DNA from: Prinsepia uniflora
Taxonomy: Eukaryota > Streptophyta > Magnoliopsida > Rosales > Rosaceae
NCBI GenBank assembly: GCA_032719365.1
Contig: CM064868.1
Span: 71,273,538-71,337,537, forward strand
Length of the DNA stretch: 64,000 bases
Direction: 5' to 3'
Part shown: piece after piece, positions 47,474 through 58,690 of the stretch
Numbering within the stretch: the stretch's first letter is position 1
Layout: each line of letters begins with the position of its first letter
Translations under genes and position numbers: made by a program
The notes under the pieces: model-generated
The model's input: the letters and a program-made list of their open reading frames with translations, nothing else
Told to the model about the DNA's origin: nothing
The model's database searches: none

Positions 47474-47702
47474 AAGCATCCAAGCCTTCGTCATCAAAGC
47501 ATCTGAGTTTTCGCCTTGCGAAGCATCTAAGCCTTCGCCATGCGAAGCATCCAAGCCTTCGTCATCGAAGCATTCAAGCCTTCGCCCTGCGAAGCATCTA
47601 AGCCTTCGCCATGCGAAGCACCTAAGCCTTCGTTATCGAAGCATCCAAGCCTTCGCCCTGCGAAGCATTCAAGCCTTCGTCATCGAAGCATCAAAGCCTT
47701 CT
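47474..47702 (+). repeat. ~24-bp GAAGCATCCAAGCCTTCG repeat, about ten copies
   Basis: Units of 23-24 bp alternate between endings CGTCATC and CGCC(A/C)TGC. Each contains GAAGC and CTTCG, which are partly self-complementary, so the RNA could fold into many small hairpins. The tract lies ~170 bp after the gag stop. Confidence 0.88.
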
Positions 47703-47937
47703 GAGTCCTGCAAATTTCTGTGCAGCAGGGAGAGCTCATCTCGAGTGATATCTCGCTCATTTTCTATCAGCATCCTCTCTGTACGGCTCATCTCCAACTC
47801 GCCCATTTTGGCTTCCGATGTGAAATTGAGACCTCAAGTTATCTTAGTTATCGCAATCTCACATCAACAACATAACTTTCCATTTCTGCCTGCCCTTCGC
47901 ATCAAGATGGCACATTCGTAGGGCCAGAACGGAAAGG

Positions 47938-48375
47938 TTAGGAAAGAAGTTGCTCGGTATGGTTATGGGTTAGGAAAGAAGTTGCTCGGCATGGTTTTTT
48001 CTCCCAAGAACCAGTAAGTCCTTGTTTATTGTCCTTCTTCTGAACAACGGTCTCCTTCAAGCACAGTGGAACGCACAACCACTCCTTGTTTGGGATGTCT
48101 GAAAGCTTCTCGCCATTCATGGAGAGAGTAGCCGGCTCATGTCCCGAAACTCTAGAAGAACATCTGTCGCCAAGTTCCACGAGAACATCGCTTGAAAAGG
48201 AATTTTGATTGCAAGCCTTCCACTCCATGAGGTCTTCAGGCTTCTCAAAATCCATATCTTTCCCTCGGAATGGACTTAGGCCACGAAAACCGCCACGCTC
48301 CCACAGGACAAATTTGCTAGGTCTCTCGGCATCTTGACGCATGGCGAGCATGTATGTGGTACTAGCAAGAGTCAC
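47938..48375 (-). CDS. Antisense ORF (145 aa) of unknown function in the gag-only element
   Basis: An uninterrupted frame from an ATG at 48375 runs antisense to gag, in the position between the coding part and the 3' LTR. The protein starts MTLASTTYMLAMRQDAERP, contains FVLWERGGFRGLSPFRGKDMD and is Cys/Lys/Ser-rich toward the end (PNKEWLCVPLCLKETVVQKK). I see no signal peptide, membrane segment or domain I recognise. Tat-lineage Ty3/gypsy elements are known to carry extra antisense ORFs in this position, which is one possibility. A captured host-gene fragment is another, and chance cannot be excluded. Upstream on the same strand lies an LTR fragment with a splice-donor-like AGGTAAG (48531-48537). 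A second minus-strand frame near 47700-47820 could encode a charged coiled-coil-like piece starting MGELEMSRTERM. Confidence 0.4.
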   Translation of the reverse strand: MTLASTTYMLAMRQDAERPSKFVLWERGGFRGLSPFRGKDMDFEKPEDLMEWKACNQNSFSSDVLVELGDRCSSRVSGHEPATLSMNGEKLSDIPNKEWLCVPLCLKETVVQKKDNKQGLTGSWEKKPCRATSFLTHNHTEQLLS

Positions 48376-48489
48376 AGTAGGTGTGATCCTGCCTACCGAT
48401 GCTCACTAGTCACGTCCGCAAGTGCACTCAGTCACCACCAAGTCCCCGTCGACTGTTCGGCCAAACTCCGTCCACGACGTGACATCGTG

Positions 48490-49220
48490 AGAGTATAAGG
48501 AACGATTTTACAAGATCAATTTGATAAATCCTTACCTCCAGCTAGTAGAACTCAAGCTCGATTTTTCGAGGATTTTGAAGCTTCTGTTCTTGCTCGATAC
48601 GGCCTCAATCCTCCTCGTTTTTGATTTGGATCGGTTCGAATTAGTCCCAGGAGACTTAATCCAGCCTCAATTTTGATCCTCAAGACTCACGAATTCGAAT
48701 TCGAATTTTTACCACAAATTTCCAAAATTTCGAAAATCTGCAAAACCAGCGACCCTCTGTCCTTTGTGTTTGTTTTGCTCCAATTCAGACTCTCTAATCT
48801 CTCATTCTCACAATCGAATTGCTCTGCTATTTAACAAAATCAAGGTTTGGACAAAATGATTGAGTTTTCCCTAATTAAGGGTTTAGGGTCCCTAAAATCC
48901 TTGATTTCCTCCATGTTGTCTAGACAAAGCAGCAAGAATCATTGGTAGGTAGCATGAGTCAGCGTCCACCGTTCGCTTGTCTCAAAAAGACCGTTTTGCC
49001 CTTCGCTTCCAAAATTACGAAAATGCCCCTCGCCTTCGTAGACACATAACCTTCGCATCCGATCTCCGATTTCGGCATGCCACCTGTCTATGGATTCGTA
49101 TCAACTCGACCTACGTAACGGTCTCTGGCCCTCGTCCTTTGGACCCCCCGGTTCAAAAGACAACATTTTGCCCATGCTTGGGGGTAAAATGGTCATTTTG
49201 CACATTATGTCCGATTCACA
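48490..49220 (-). mobile_element. Internal LTR fragment of the D/B family captured in the gag-only element
   Basis: About 49045-49200 carries the U3 module shared with D1, D2 and the 20.4-kb complex (ATGCCACCTGTCTATGGATT, CCTACGTAACGGTC, GGTAAAATGGTCATTTT). Toward 48500 the minus strand reads ...GCTGGAGGTAAGGATT, comparable to the AGGTAAG-like sites of D1 (near 6380) and of the 11.8-kb fragment. No LTR terminus is seen at either side, so it is a fragment that now belongs to this element. Confidence 0.65.
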
Positions 49221-49410
49221 CCACTAAACCCAGAATAGTTATTCTAAAACTAAAAATGGACTTTTTACCTTTATAACCAGGGGCAAAATCGTCAAATAAA
49301 CACTGAATCGATTCTTGAACCCAATGGTAACTGGTAACCCGGTAATATAAGACTCCAAACAATGTACATCCCTCCGGATTCCCTGAATACCGAATCGATG
49401 TGGGGGCATT

Positions 49411-49927
49411 TGTGGAACCCAAAATCACCGGAAAAATGTGGAGCTGCCACGTGGCCCATAATTCTCAAAATGACCAAATTGCCCTTGGCAATAATACTTG
49501 TAAGCCCAAGCACCGGACATGGCCCAAATCAGAATGACATGTGGAAGCCTCTCCACCCTCGATTTGTATAACACGTGTTAGCATGCAAATTGATGAGCAT
49601 TTGTCCCACATCGAAACTATGGAAATTGAACATCTCACTCACACCTATATAAGAGGTAAATTGATGAGCATTTGTCCCACATCGAAACTATGGAAATTGA
49701 ACATCTCACTCACCCCTATAAATAGCAAGGCACATTTCATTTCCAAGTTAAGTTGATTCTTCGCTTCGAAGTATATCCTTTTCCTCTCTCAAAGCTAACT
49801 TAGGCATCGGAGTGTTCTTGGTCGAACAACCCCCCGGGTAAATCGATCGAGACAACGATAGCTAATTGTTTGCTGTTTGCAGGAATTGTGAGAACTTTTC
49901 GCGGCGGGTTCAATTTCTGCTTCAACA
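49411..49927 (+). repeat. 3' LTR (517 bp) of the gag-only element
   Basis: It has the same length and reading as the 5' LTR, including both copies of the duplicated promoter block. It is followed by the target duplication atgat. Confidence 0.93.
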
Positions 49928-49932
49928 ATGAT

Positions 49933-51556
49933 TAATGAAAAACTGCTATGAATGATGGTTTTTCACAAGTGTTTATGTTTTATGCCAATTATCGGCATAC
50001 TAAAGAATCTGGTTGGATTCAATGATCTTAATGAAAAACCAGAATTCTCTTTTACATGTCCAATTATCGGTAATTTATGGGAGATCACCGATGAGATGTT
50101 GGCAGATAAAACTCTACTAATGGGAGCTTTCAACGAACATATAACAAATATGGGAGTGAAAAAGACTCTGGATTAGTGGGAGTAAGGTTCACATCTATGT
50201 TATTTCATTTTTATTTACATAGCTGGATTGAAATTTACATTTTGAACAAGTTGGTTGCATAAGATTTGACCTAATGTTGTTGCATACAGTTTTACAAAGA
50301 CAATAGATGCATTACTTCAGATTTGCTAGCTTTTTTAATGATTATCTTAAGCATTTGTCATTAAGTTATGCACTAATCTAGTTTTGTTGCAGTTTTAGAA
50401 TTCATTTTGGAAACCTGCAATAATGTTTTCATATCGGACCAGATTTTAGCTGTGTAGTTGATTAAAATCCTTTTGTTTATGCAAATTTAAGTTGTGACAT
50501 TGTGCTGTTTTTGGTTCATGTCGTGGTGATAGGATGACTAATGCTAAAGTAGCATTACATGTTTTATTGTTCTGCACTAATCAAGCATAGTGACATGTTA
50601 TGAGTATTGGGTTTGAGCTTTGAATTTCAATAGTTCACATTTTTAAGAATATGTTGATCGGATTCTCCGATCACTGCTAACTTGTGCATGTTAAGATAGC
50701 GTTATAAGTTTGGGGTATACTCAAGTGGGAGAATGTAAGATGTTTATGAGTATAGATTGATGTTAATTCATGATTGCCGAAATTTTTTACTTGATTAATC
50801 TGAATTTTTGTAACTACTTGGGTAATTCATGATTAATCCTCATGTTTTGTATTTTGAAGTTGCTTTTCAAACCCTGAATTTTCAGAGTTGAACCAATATA
50901 ACAAACATTGGTTAAATTAAATAATGAATTCGTTATTTTGTAAAGATGTTTCATTGATGGGGCTGATCGGATGTTGTACATATGGAAAATTGGTAGGGCG
51001 CTGCTTTACTACTGTTCTATTGATGGTATTTTGAATTGTTGATGTGCCTTGATGAGTAATTGTTGATTTCGTGTCTTGGATTTATAGCTTTATAAACGAC
51101 TGGTTTTGTATAAAATCTATGTTTTGCTTGAGCCTAAAAAGCCTTTTGTGTCTTAGTTTAATTGTCAAATTGAAATCTTACTATTGAAAACTTTTGGTTC
51201 ATAGGTTTGATTTTCCAGAAACATACCGATATTCAATTCTTTAATTAAACTATTTTTTTTGTTTATAATAATGATACTAATTACTCAAGGACTTAATTAG
51301 TAATTTGGAATTGTCACTTGTATTTAGATAAGTCATTGTAGTTATATTTTTAATCAACTACAACTTCACCAATTTTTGTTTGATGAAGATAGAAAACCTT
51401 AGGATGTGAATAACCACTATCGTTCATAAATACATAGAATACAAAGAGACATAACAAACAAGTGAATAAAACAAGCTATGATAAGGAATCATCTAGGAAG
51501 AATCCTTTGTTCTAAGAACAAGACATAGACAGAGTGAAAAGGGGCTCACGTTCTGA
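49933..51556 (+). other. AT-rich low-copy spacer with one unrecognised short ORF
   Basis: A 74-codon ATG frame at 49952-50176 (MMVFHKCLCFMPIIG..., ending NMGVKKTLD) starts 20 bp after the retroelement. It could be the remains of an exon that the element interrupted: the frame is not especially AT-driven and contains PIIGNLWEITDEMLADKTLL. I do not recognise it. The remaining ~1.4 kb is T-rich and resembles intron or downstream sequence. I see no other feature there. Confidence 0.35.
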
Positions 51557-53221
51557 TCAACTACTAAAAACATCCACAGAAAACAATGATTCACGACATG
51601 TTAACATATCTAATGGCTTTGACAAACACATCCTCTGAATTTCAAGCTGTTGATAAACTTGTTTCATTGTCGGACGAGAGAAGCATGCAAATGCCACCTT
51701 CACAAGAGAGACCACTTCACATGCTTCTTGAGGCATGGGAGGCAAAATGCGATTGTCCAAGATATCTACAATTGAAGTTTCACCTGCAGACGATGGAGAC
51801 AATGACGAGCCCGACGATGGTATAACTAAAAAAAGATCTTTGGGATGTCGTCTGATGATTACTTCCAATGTTACAACGCCAAAGCTATAAACATCGCATT
51901 TCTCGGTTACCTCCATTGTGTAAGCAAGCTCTGTGTATAAAATGCTCGCAGCAGAATATATATTATTAGTTTATAGCTATAACTATTGAGTTCTAATACA
52001 TATATATTATTACTTACATATCCTACCTCATGCTCCTTTTTTATTTAACTAATAGTTCTAATACATATATAATAATGAAATTCCTTCCATTTCTAAATCT
52101 CCATTTAAAAGTCATCTAGAAAAAACAACAACATTGATATCATTTAGTCATTCATGTGTATCAAACAAGTCAACGATTTTGGTAACAATTGAGATGCTTG
52201 TGTTGAACCGTTCATTTAGTTTATACATATAAATGACCAAATTATCTCCAATTTGATTCTTTTTTTATATAAAGATAATTTAAAAACTACACAATTTGGA
52301 TTATAATATCTATATATATATATATAAGGATTAAATGAACAAGGTAGTACGATCTAGAAAATAACACGAGACCAGTAGTTTGCAAGTATTATCTAGATTA
52401 CAATAATGTAAATAATTGTGCTATGTAGCCATATGTGCCTGCAACATCAGTCCAATTTTTTGAGTATGGGTTTAAGAACTTTGCAATACCGAAGTTTGAA
52501 ACAGAGGCCTTATATTCAGCATCCAGTAAAATGTTTTTGCTTGATATGTCTCGGTGAGCAATTGGCAGCAAGCAATCATGGTGCATGTAGGATAAGGCAT
52601 GAACTACACCTTTAACAATATTTGCCCTCAGAATTCACCCCAGATTCTTAACTTTTTCACCTTTGCTTAAAACTAATGCTAAGCTGCCTCTTTCTAGATA
52701 CTCATACACCAACAATGAGTGTCGTCGATGCGAACAAAACCCATAAAGCTGCACTATGTTTCGGTGTCTTATTTCAGTCAACACTCTTAATTCACTTAAG
52801 AACTCCTTTTCAAAACTATTTTCATTATCCCACCGCAAATTGAGTTTCTTCACATCCACTGTTATGGAAGATGACAAAATTTATTTGTAGACGCTTCCGT
52901 GTCCCCCTTTCCCAATACAATATTTGGAATCAAAATCTTGTGACGAGCAACACATAAATTAATCTTGACGAGCAACAAATCTATTAGATTGATGGGTTTC
53001 AATTTTGCTCATTAATGAATCTATAACTTCTACATAACTCATAACCAAAAAGATAATATATTTAAAGAAAGCAATGGAATTGACCCATTGAATTTGTTTG
53101 TTGACAAGTCGAGATACTCAAGATTAGTCAATGAGCCAATGACTGAAGGTATACGACCCTGACTACTGATCACACTTGCATTGAGTGTTTCGAGAAGGAG
53201 GATTTTTTTTCCAGATTCCAT
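51557..53221 (-). pseudogene. LRR receptor-like kinase pseudogene (MIK2-like)
   Basis: Minus-strand pieces occur in gene order. A leucine-rich-repeat piece (GRIPSVIGSLTNLEYLDL, about 53170-53085) comes first. A gap of foreign sequence (52963-53078) follows where further repeats and the membrane segment should be. Next come a glycine-rich loop (IGKGGHGSVYK, ~52900), an N-lobe (FEKEFLSELRVLTEIRHRNIV) and a catalytic loop (HRDISSKNILLD, ~52520). After an intron-like gap with an acceptor at 51931-51932, the C-lobe is TMEVTEKCDVYSFGVVTLE (51930-51557). The usual family member is a cell-surface receptor kinase that phosphorylates partners after ligand binding. It is dead here: a stop after the glycine loop, a TGA for the expected Trp after KNLG, Asn for the DFG Asp, Asp for Ala in VAVK, a lost splice donor after GTYGYIA and a short deletion before SRPTMKQV. 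Confidence 0.88.
52963..53078. repeat. ~115-bp repeat shared with 37557-37671
   Basis: GAGCAACAAATCTATTAGATTGATGGGTTTCAA and the following ~80 bp occur in both places in the same orientation with a few changes. The copy here separates the LRR piece from the kinase piece. A neighbouring CACATAAATTAATCTTG word is also shared. Confidence 0.85.
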
Positions 53222-53433
53222 ATTGCTAGAGGTCGTGCCTTATGGAATCGAAGAGCACTCTTTTTGAGTGAGGATTTCAATTGACCAATGCTGGATTTCT
53301 TTGGCTGGTGGTATCCGCAGGAAAAGATTTTATGTTGATTTGCAAAGGATTGATGGAGCGGGAAACTGGAAACAACCAAAGGTCTGTTTTGCTACTACAT
53401 AGCTAGGTCATAGCTTATGCATCGAGGTTTTGG

Positions 53434-53720
53434 CATGACACATCCCGCATTAATCCCGGGGGGATTTGGGATGCGTCGTGTCAAAATGGTATCAGAGCGG
53501 GTTGGCTCATATGGTACTCTGATACCAAAATAGTATCAGAGCAAGGTTTGCATATTGTACTCTGATACCAAAGTGGTATCAGAGCGAGGTTGTTGCTATT
53601 TGAGCAAACCGTGTAGTTCTTGTGGTATGCGCAGGTCGAAGATGTGATGTCTCTACGTGGAATTAGCCCGTCATCAACGTGATAGTTGGGGTAAGAGTAT
53701 GAGAGTTTAGTGGAATCGAA
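53434..53720 (+). mobile_element. LTR 3' end with primer site and leader (fragment)
   Basis: CACATCCCGCATTAATCCC...GGGATTTGGGATGCGTCGTGTCA (to 53483) matches the terminal ~45 bp of the 20.4-kb LTR family in plus orientation. Three bases later TGGTATCAGAGC begins. The LTR is truncated on its left, and beyond the leader no gag or pol can be read. It is the 5' stump of a plus-strand element. Confidence 0.7.
53487..53593 (+). repeat. Three tandem primer-site-like motifs with inverted partners
   Basis: T(G/A)GTATCAGAGC occurs at 53487, 53531 and 53574 (44 and 43 bp apart). Between them CTCTGATACCA, its exact reverse complement, lies at 53517-53527 and 53560-53570. Each block could fold into an 11-bp hairpin. 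Confidence 0.88.
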
Positions 53721-54424
53721 ACCTGATCAGGATGTGTCGACACGTGGTGTGATCGTTTAGGGTTCGATTAGCATGGGATGCCGTGTTTTAGTGAGATATG
53801 ATCCCGGATAGGATTGAGGTTTTTGTGAATCCAACGGCTTAGAGCCGTAGAGTTAGTAGTGGATGGGACTTATTGAGCCGGTTGTCCCAGTATGATGATG
53901 TTACGGAATTATGACCGTTCAACGGTAAGGTCATGGCGGATAGGGGACATTATAAAAACAGTTTAGGGACATTAAAGTCAAACTTAATGCCCATAAAACA
54001 GTACCATTCAGGAGCGGATGATTTAATAAAGAAATACCCGCGTAAAATTTTAATGCTCAGTAGCTGCGAATTTGTATTTATCTTTTCAAGTACAAGATTA
54101 CTATTGTAGAATAGCAAATAGAAGTAGGCATGGTGGGGTTTGATTGAACAAAAAGTCTTTTTTTGTTTCTTATCAACTAAATTTCCTATTCAAGAGCCTT
54201 AAAAGGATAATTTAATAAAGATCATTCAATTTCAAAACAAATCATTTAATATCTTTAATGTTTGCCTTTCAATATCTTTATTTAATTTATTTAAAAAATA
54301 ATACTTACCTTTCAATAAATAGAATAATTTTATAAATATACGATAATAAAAATCATTCAATTTCAAAACAAATCATTTCAACAAATGATAGATAATTTGA
54401 TTCCATAGGCGTATGCGAAGAAAG
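53721..54424. other. Spacer without recognised features
   Basis: The first ~300 bp could still be retroelement leader (GATCCCGGATAGGATTGAGG, GCGGATAGGGGACATT). The rest is AT-rich with repeated TTTCAAAACAAATCATTTAA words. I see no gene. Confidence 0.5.
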
Positions 54425-54900
54425 TTAAGTAGAAATGATGTATGTCATGGCCATGGGATCAAATAGAGACTCACAAGTCACAAGTCTTTGGGGTTTTGCC
54501 GGGACTTGATATTTGTTCAATCTTTACACCAATCATTAAGTTAAAATTGAACAGTTGGCACTTCGCAATTCCATGGCCGAAAATGAAATGAAATTGATAT
54601 ATGTGTGAGTGTATTATTGGATTCATGTGATTCATTGATTTTCTTCTACACATATATGGATTTGCACTTTGAGTGGTGGCTTAGAAATATTAAACGTGTG
54701 CGCTGGGTTACAAGGATCAAATGAGAGTGTTGTAATCATAATTTGATGATCTCGAAATTAGCGCGTTCTTTGGATTATAGAGATTTTTTGTTTCTTTATA
54801 TTTTCATACACCTTCTCATGTTACCTAACTTAATATGGAATCTTAATTTCTTCATATTCTCAAACATCCTCTCCTGTATAATTCATGAAATAAGTTTTCA
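54425..54900 (+). repeat. Old, diverged satellite unit at the array edge
   Basis: CATGGGATCAAATAGAGACTC, GTCACAAGTCTTTGGGGTTTTG, AATGAAATGAAATTGATAT and GATTTGCACTTTGAGTGGTGG follow the order of the satellite ORF block and first sub-repeat, with many changes and no intact frame. The sequence just upstream (GGCGTATGCGAAGAAAGTT) matches that in front of the first S6 unit (GACGTATGCTAAGAAAGTT at ~55283), so both copies include a flank absent from all other units. Confidence 0.8.
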
Positions 54901-55264
54901 CTCTGTAACGAATATGGTGAGAGTAGCCCAGCTCTTTATAAACCAATGCAAGATTTTGTTGTAGAATTATTGTTCTTTCACATTCTCACATAAACAACTT
55001 GTATTTATTTACTAGTCGGGATCGTGGAAAAAATGTTTGAATTTTCCAATTACTCATATATTTGGGGCACTTAATTAATTTGCCGGTTCCATAGCCAATT
55101 AAAGTAAGCAGACTTTAACTGTTATTGCTAATTAAAAAAGAGGGATTAAGCAGACTTGACTTTATTAAAATTAGACAACAAAATTAAGGAATATTTGCCA
55201 CTCCTTGCCAATCATCAATATTGCTTAAAACTTGTGTGAGATTTGCCAATAAATTAATGGCAGG
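54901..55264. other. Spacer between old and young satellite units
   Basis: This is ~360 bp of AT-rich DNA with AATTAAAAAAGAGGGATTAAGCAGACTT-like words. No gene or recognised element. Confidence 0.5.
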
Positions 55265-58200
55265 TAATTTGTTTTCCTAGACGTATGCTAAGAAAGTTTT
55301 GTAGGGATGAAGTACCTAATGGGATCAGCTAGGGACTCACATGTAACAAGTCTATGGAGTTTTGCGTGGGCTTCACTAGTCCAAGTCTTTGCTCCTATCA
55401 ATAAATTAAAATTGAAAAGTTGGCAATTTCCTTGTCGTGAGTTGATAGAAGTATGTGTTTTGTTGGAAATTCATGTGAATAATTGATTTTGTTCTACATA
55501 TGGATTTGTACAATTTGAGTAGTGGCCAAGAAATATTGAACTTATGCTTTGAGTTATGGGGACTGACAAAGAGTGTTATACTCATAGCTTAGTTTGAGTG
55601 GCCTTAGAAATGAGCATATTCATTGGATTATATGGATATTTTGTGCTCATAATTTAAGTAGTAACCTTGAAATGAACGTGTGTGTTGGATTATAGGGGTT
55701 GAAATGAATGTATATACTGGGTTATAGGGGTTGAATGAGAGCATTGTACTCATTGTTTAAGTTGCCTTGAATGAGCGTGTGAGTTGGATTATAGAGATCA
55801 ATTGAGAGTGTTACACTCATAGTGTGATGGCCTTGAAATGAATGAGTATATATTGGATATTTGGATTAATAGAGATCTTTTGTTGTAGTAATAGTTTGAG
55901 TGGTGGCCTTCAAAGGAACGTGTTTGCTGGGTTATAAGGATAGATTGAGAGTGTTGTAAACTCGTAGTTTGATGGCCTTGAAATGAGGGTGTCAATTAGA
56001 TTATTGTGATCTTTTGTTTGTAGGGATGAAGTATCTCATGGGATCAGCTAGGGTCTCGCATATCACAAGTCTATGGAGTTGTGCATGGACTTCACTAGTG
56101 AAAGTATTTGCTCTTATCAATAAGTTAAAATTGAAAAGTTGTCAATTCCTTGTCGAAAATGAAATGAAATTGATAGAAATGTGTGTTTTATTGAATATTG
56201 ATGTGAGTAATTCATTTTTTCTACACATGGATTTGCACACTTTGAGTAGTGGCCCAGAAATATTGAACTTGTGCTTTGAGTCATGGGGACTGATTAAGAG
56301 TGTTATACTCATAGCTTAGTTTGAGTGGCCTTAGAAATGACCATATTCATTGGATTATTGGGATATTTTACACCCATAATTTGAGTAGTGACCTTGAAAT
56401 GAACGTGTGTGTTAGGTTATAGGGGTTGAAATGAATGTATGTGTTGGGTTATAGGGATTGATTGAGAGCGTGTACTCATTGTTTGAGTTGCCTTGTAATG
56501 AGTGTGCGAGTTGGATTATAGAGATCGATTGAGAGTGTTGTACTCATAGTGTGATAACCTTGAAATGAATGAGTAAATATTGGATATTTGGATTAATAGA
56601 GATCTTTTGTGGTACTAATAGTTGGAGTTGTGTCCTTCAACGGAACGTGTTTGTCGGGTTATAAGGAAAGATTGAGAGTGTTGTAAACTCGTAGTTTGAT
56701 GACATTGAAATGAGGGTGTCTATTAGATTATTGAGATCTTTTGTTTGTAGGGATGAAGTATCTCAGGGGATCAGCTAGGGTCTCGCATGTCACAAGTCTA
56801 TGGAGTTTTGCATGGACTTCACTAGTCCAAGTCTTTGTTCCTATCAATAAGTTAAAATTGAAAAGTTGGCAATTCATTGTCGAAAATGAAATGAAATTGA
56901 TAGACGTGTATGTTTTATTGGATGTTGATGTGAATAATTGATTTTTTTTACTACACATGGATTTATACACTTTGAGTAGTGGCCAAGAAATATTGAATGT
57001 GTGCTTTGAGTTATGGAGACTGATTAAGAGTGTTATACTCATAGCTTAGTTTGAGTGGCCTTAGAAATGAGCATTTACTGGATTATAGTGATATTTTGTG
57101 CTCATAATTTGAGTAGTGACCTTGAAATGAACATGTGTGTTGGGTTATAGGGGTTTATTGAGACCATTGTACTCAATGTTTGAGTTACCTTGAAATGAAT
57201 GTGTAAGTTGGATTATAGTGATCGATTGAGAGTGTTGTACTCATAGTGTGATTACCTTGAAATGAATGAGTATATATTGGATATTTGGATTAATAGAAAT
57301 ATTGTGTTGTACTAATAGTTTGAGTGGTGGTCTTCAAAGGAACGTGTTTGTTGGGTTATAAGGATAGATTGAGAGTGTTGTAAACTCGTAGTTTGAAGGC
57401 TTTGAAATGAGGGTGCCTATTAGATTATTGAGATATTTTGTTTGTAGGGATGATGTATCTCATGGGATCAACTAGGGTTTCGCATGTCACAAGTCTATGG
57501 AGTTTTGCATGGACTTCACGAGTCCAAGTCTTTGCACCTATCAATAAATTAAAATTGAAAAGTTGGCAATTCCTTATCGAAAATGAAATGAAATTGATAG
57601 AAGTGTGTGTTTTATTGGATATTGATGTGAATAATTGATTTTTTTCTACACACTGATTTGTACACTTTGAGTAGTGGCCAAGAAATATTGAACGTGTGCT
57701 TTGAGTTATAGGGAATGATTAAGAGTGCTATACTCATAGCTTAGTTTGAGTGGCCTTAGAAATGACCATATTCATTAGATTATAGGGATATTTTGTGCTC
57801 ATAATTTGAGTAGTGACCTTGAGAAGAACGTGTGTGTTGGGTTATATGGGTTGAAATGAATGTATGTGCTGTGTTATAGGGGTTGATTGAGAGCATTGTA
57901 CTCATTGTTTGAGTTTCCTTGAAATGAGTGTGTGAGTTTGATTATAGAGATCAATTGAGAGTGTTGTACTCATAGTGTGACGACCTTGAAATCAATGAGT
58001 ATATATTGGATATTTGGATTAATTGAGATCTTTTGTTGTATTAATAGTTTGAGTGGTGGCCTTGAAAGGAACGTGTTTGTTGGGTTATAAGGATAGATTG
58101 AGAGTGTTGTAAACTCGTAGTTTGATGGCCTTGAAATGAGGGTGTCTATTAGATTATTCAGATCTTTTGTTTTTAGGGATGAAGTATCTCATAGGATCAG

Positions 58201-58690
58201 CTAGGGTCTCGCATTTTACAAGTCTATGGATTTTTGTATGGACTTCACTAGTCGAAGTCTTTGCTCCTATCAATAAGTTAAAATTGAAAAGTTAGCAATT
58301 CCTTATCAGAAATGAAATGAAATTGTTAGAAGTGTGTTTTATTGGATAATCATGTGAATTATTGATTTTTTTCTACACATGGACTTGTACACTTTATTGC
58401 ATGTGTGCTTTGTGTCATAGGGACTGATTAATAGTGTTCTACTCATAGCGTAATTTTAGTGGCCTTAGAAATGAGCGTATTCATTAGATTATAGGGATAT
58501 TTTGTGCTCACAATTTAAGTAGCGGCCTTGAAATGAACGTGTGTTCTGGGTTATAGGATTGATTGAGAGCATTGCACTAATTATTTGAGTGACCTTGAAA
58601 TGAGCGTGTGAGTTGGATTATGGGGATTGATTGAGAGTGTTGTACTCATAGTATGATGATCTTGAAATTAATGAGTAAATATTGGATTAT
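55265..58690 (+). repeat. Satellite array S6
   Basis: Units have ORF blocks near 55310 (diverged, with the ancestral flank), 56014, 56741, 57438 and 58180. Spacings are 727 and 697 bp where both blocks are intact. The last block has TAG in frame (AAAAGTTAGCAATTCC), as does its counterpart at 16866. Variant by variant it follows S3, and it continues into segment A. Confidence 0.92.

Larger units (their letters stand above)
44424..49927 (+). mobile_element. Gag-only LTR retrotransposon (TR-GAG-like), 5.5 kb, recent insertion
   Basis: Two 517-bp LTRs that look identical flank a 4.5-kb interior, and a perfect 5-bp duplication, atgat, is present at 44419-44423 and 49928-49932. A TGGTGCTTTCATTGAGAG primer site follows the 5' LTR and a TGTGGGGGCATT tract precedes the 3' LTR. 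The interior has a repeated leader, one intact Gag gene and no pol. Past gag come a ~24-bp repeat tract, an antisense ORF and a fragment of a foreign LTR. This layout fits the known class of terminal-repeat elements that keep only gag and borrow pol in trans. The Gag motif style resembles the Tat/Athila side of Ty3/gypsy. Confidence 0.93.

Noticed and set aside
53436..53483. A 48-bp miniature LTR (TGACAC...GTGTCA) like the 88-bp one
   Set aside because: No target duplication flanks it, and it aligns to the terminal ~45 bp of a longer LTR family followed by a primer site. A truncated LTR end is the simpler reading.
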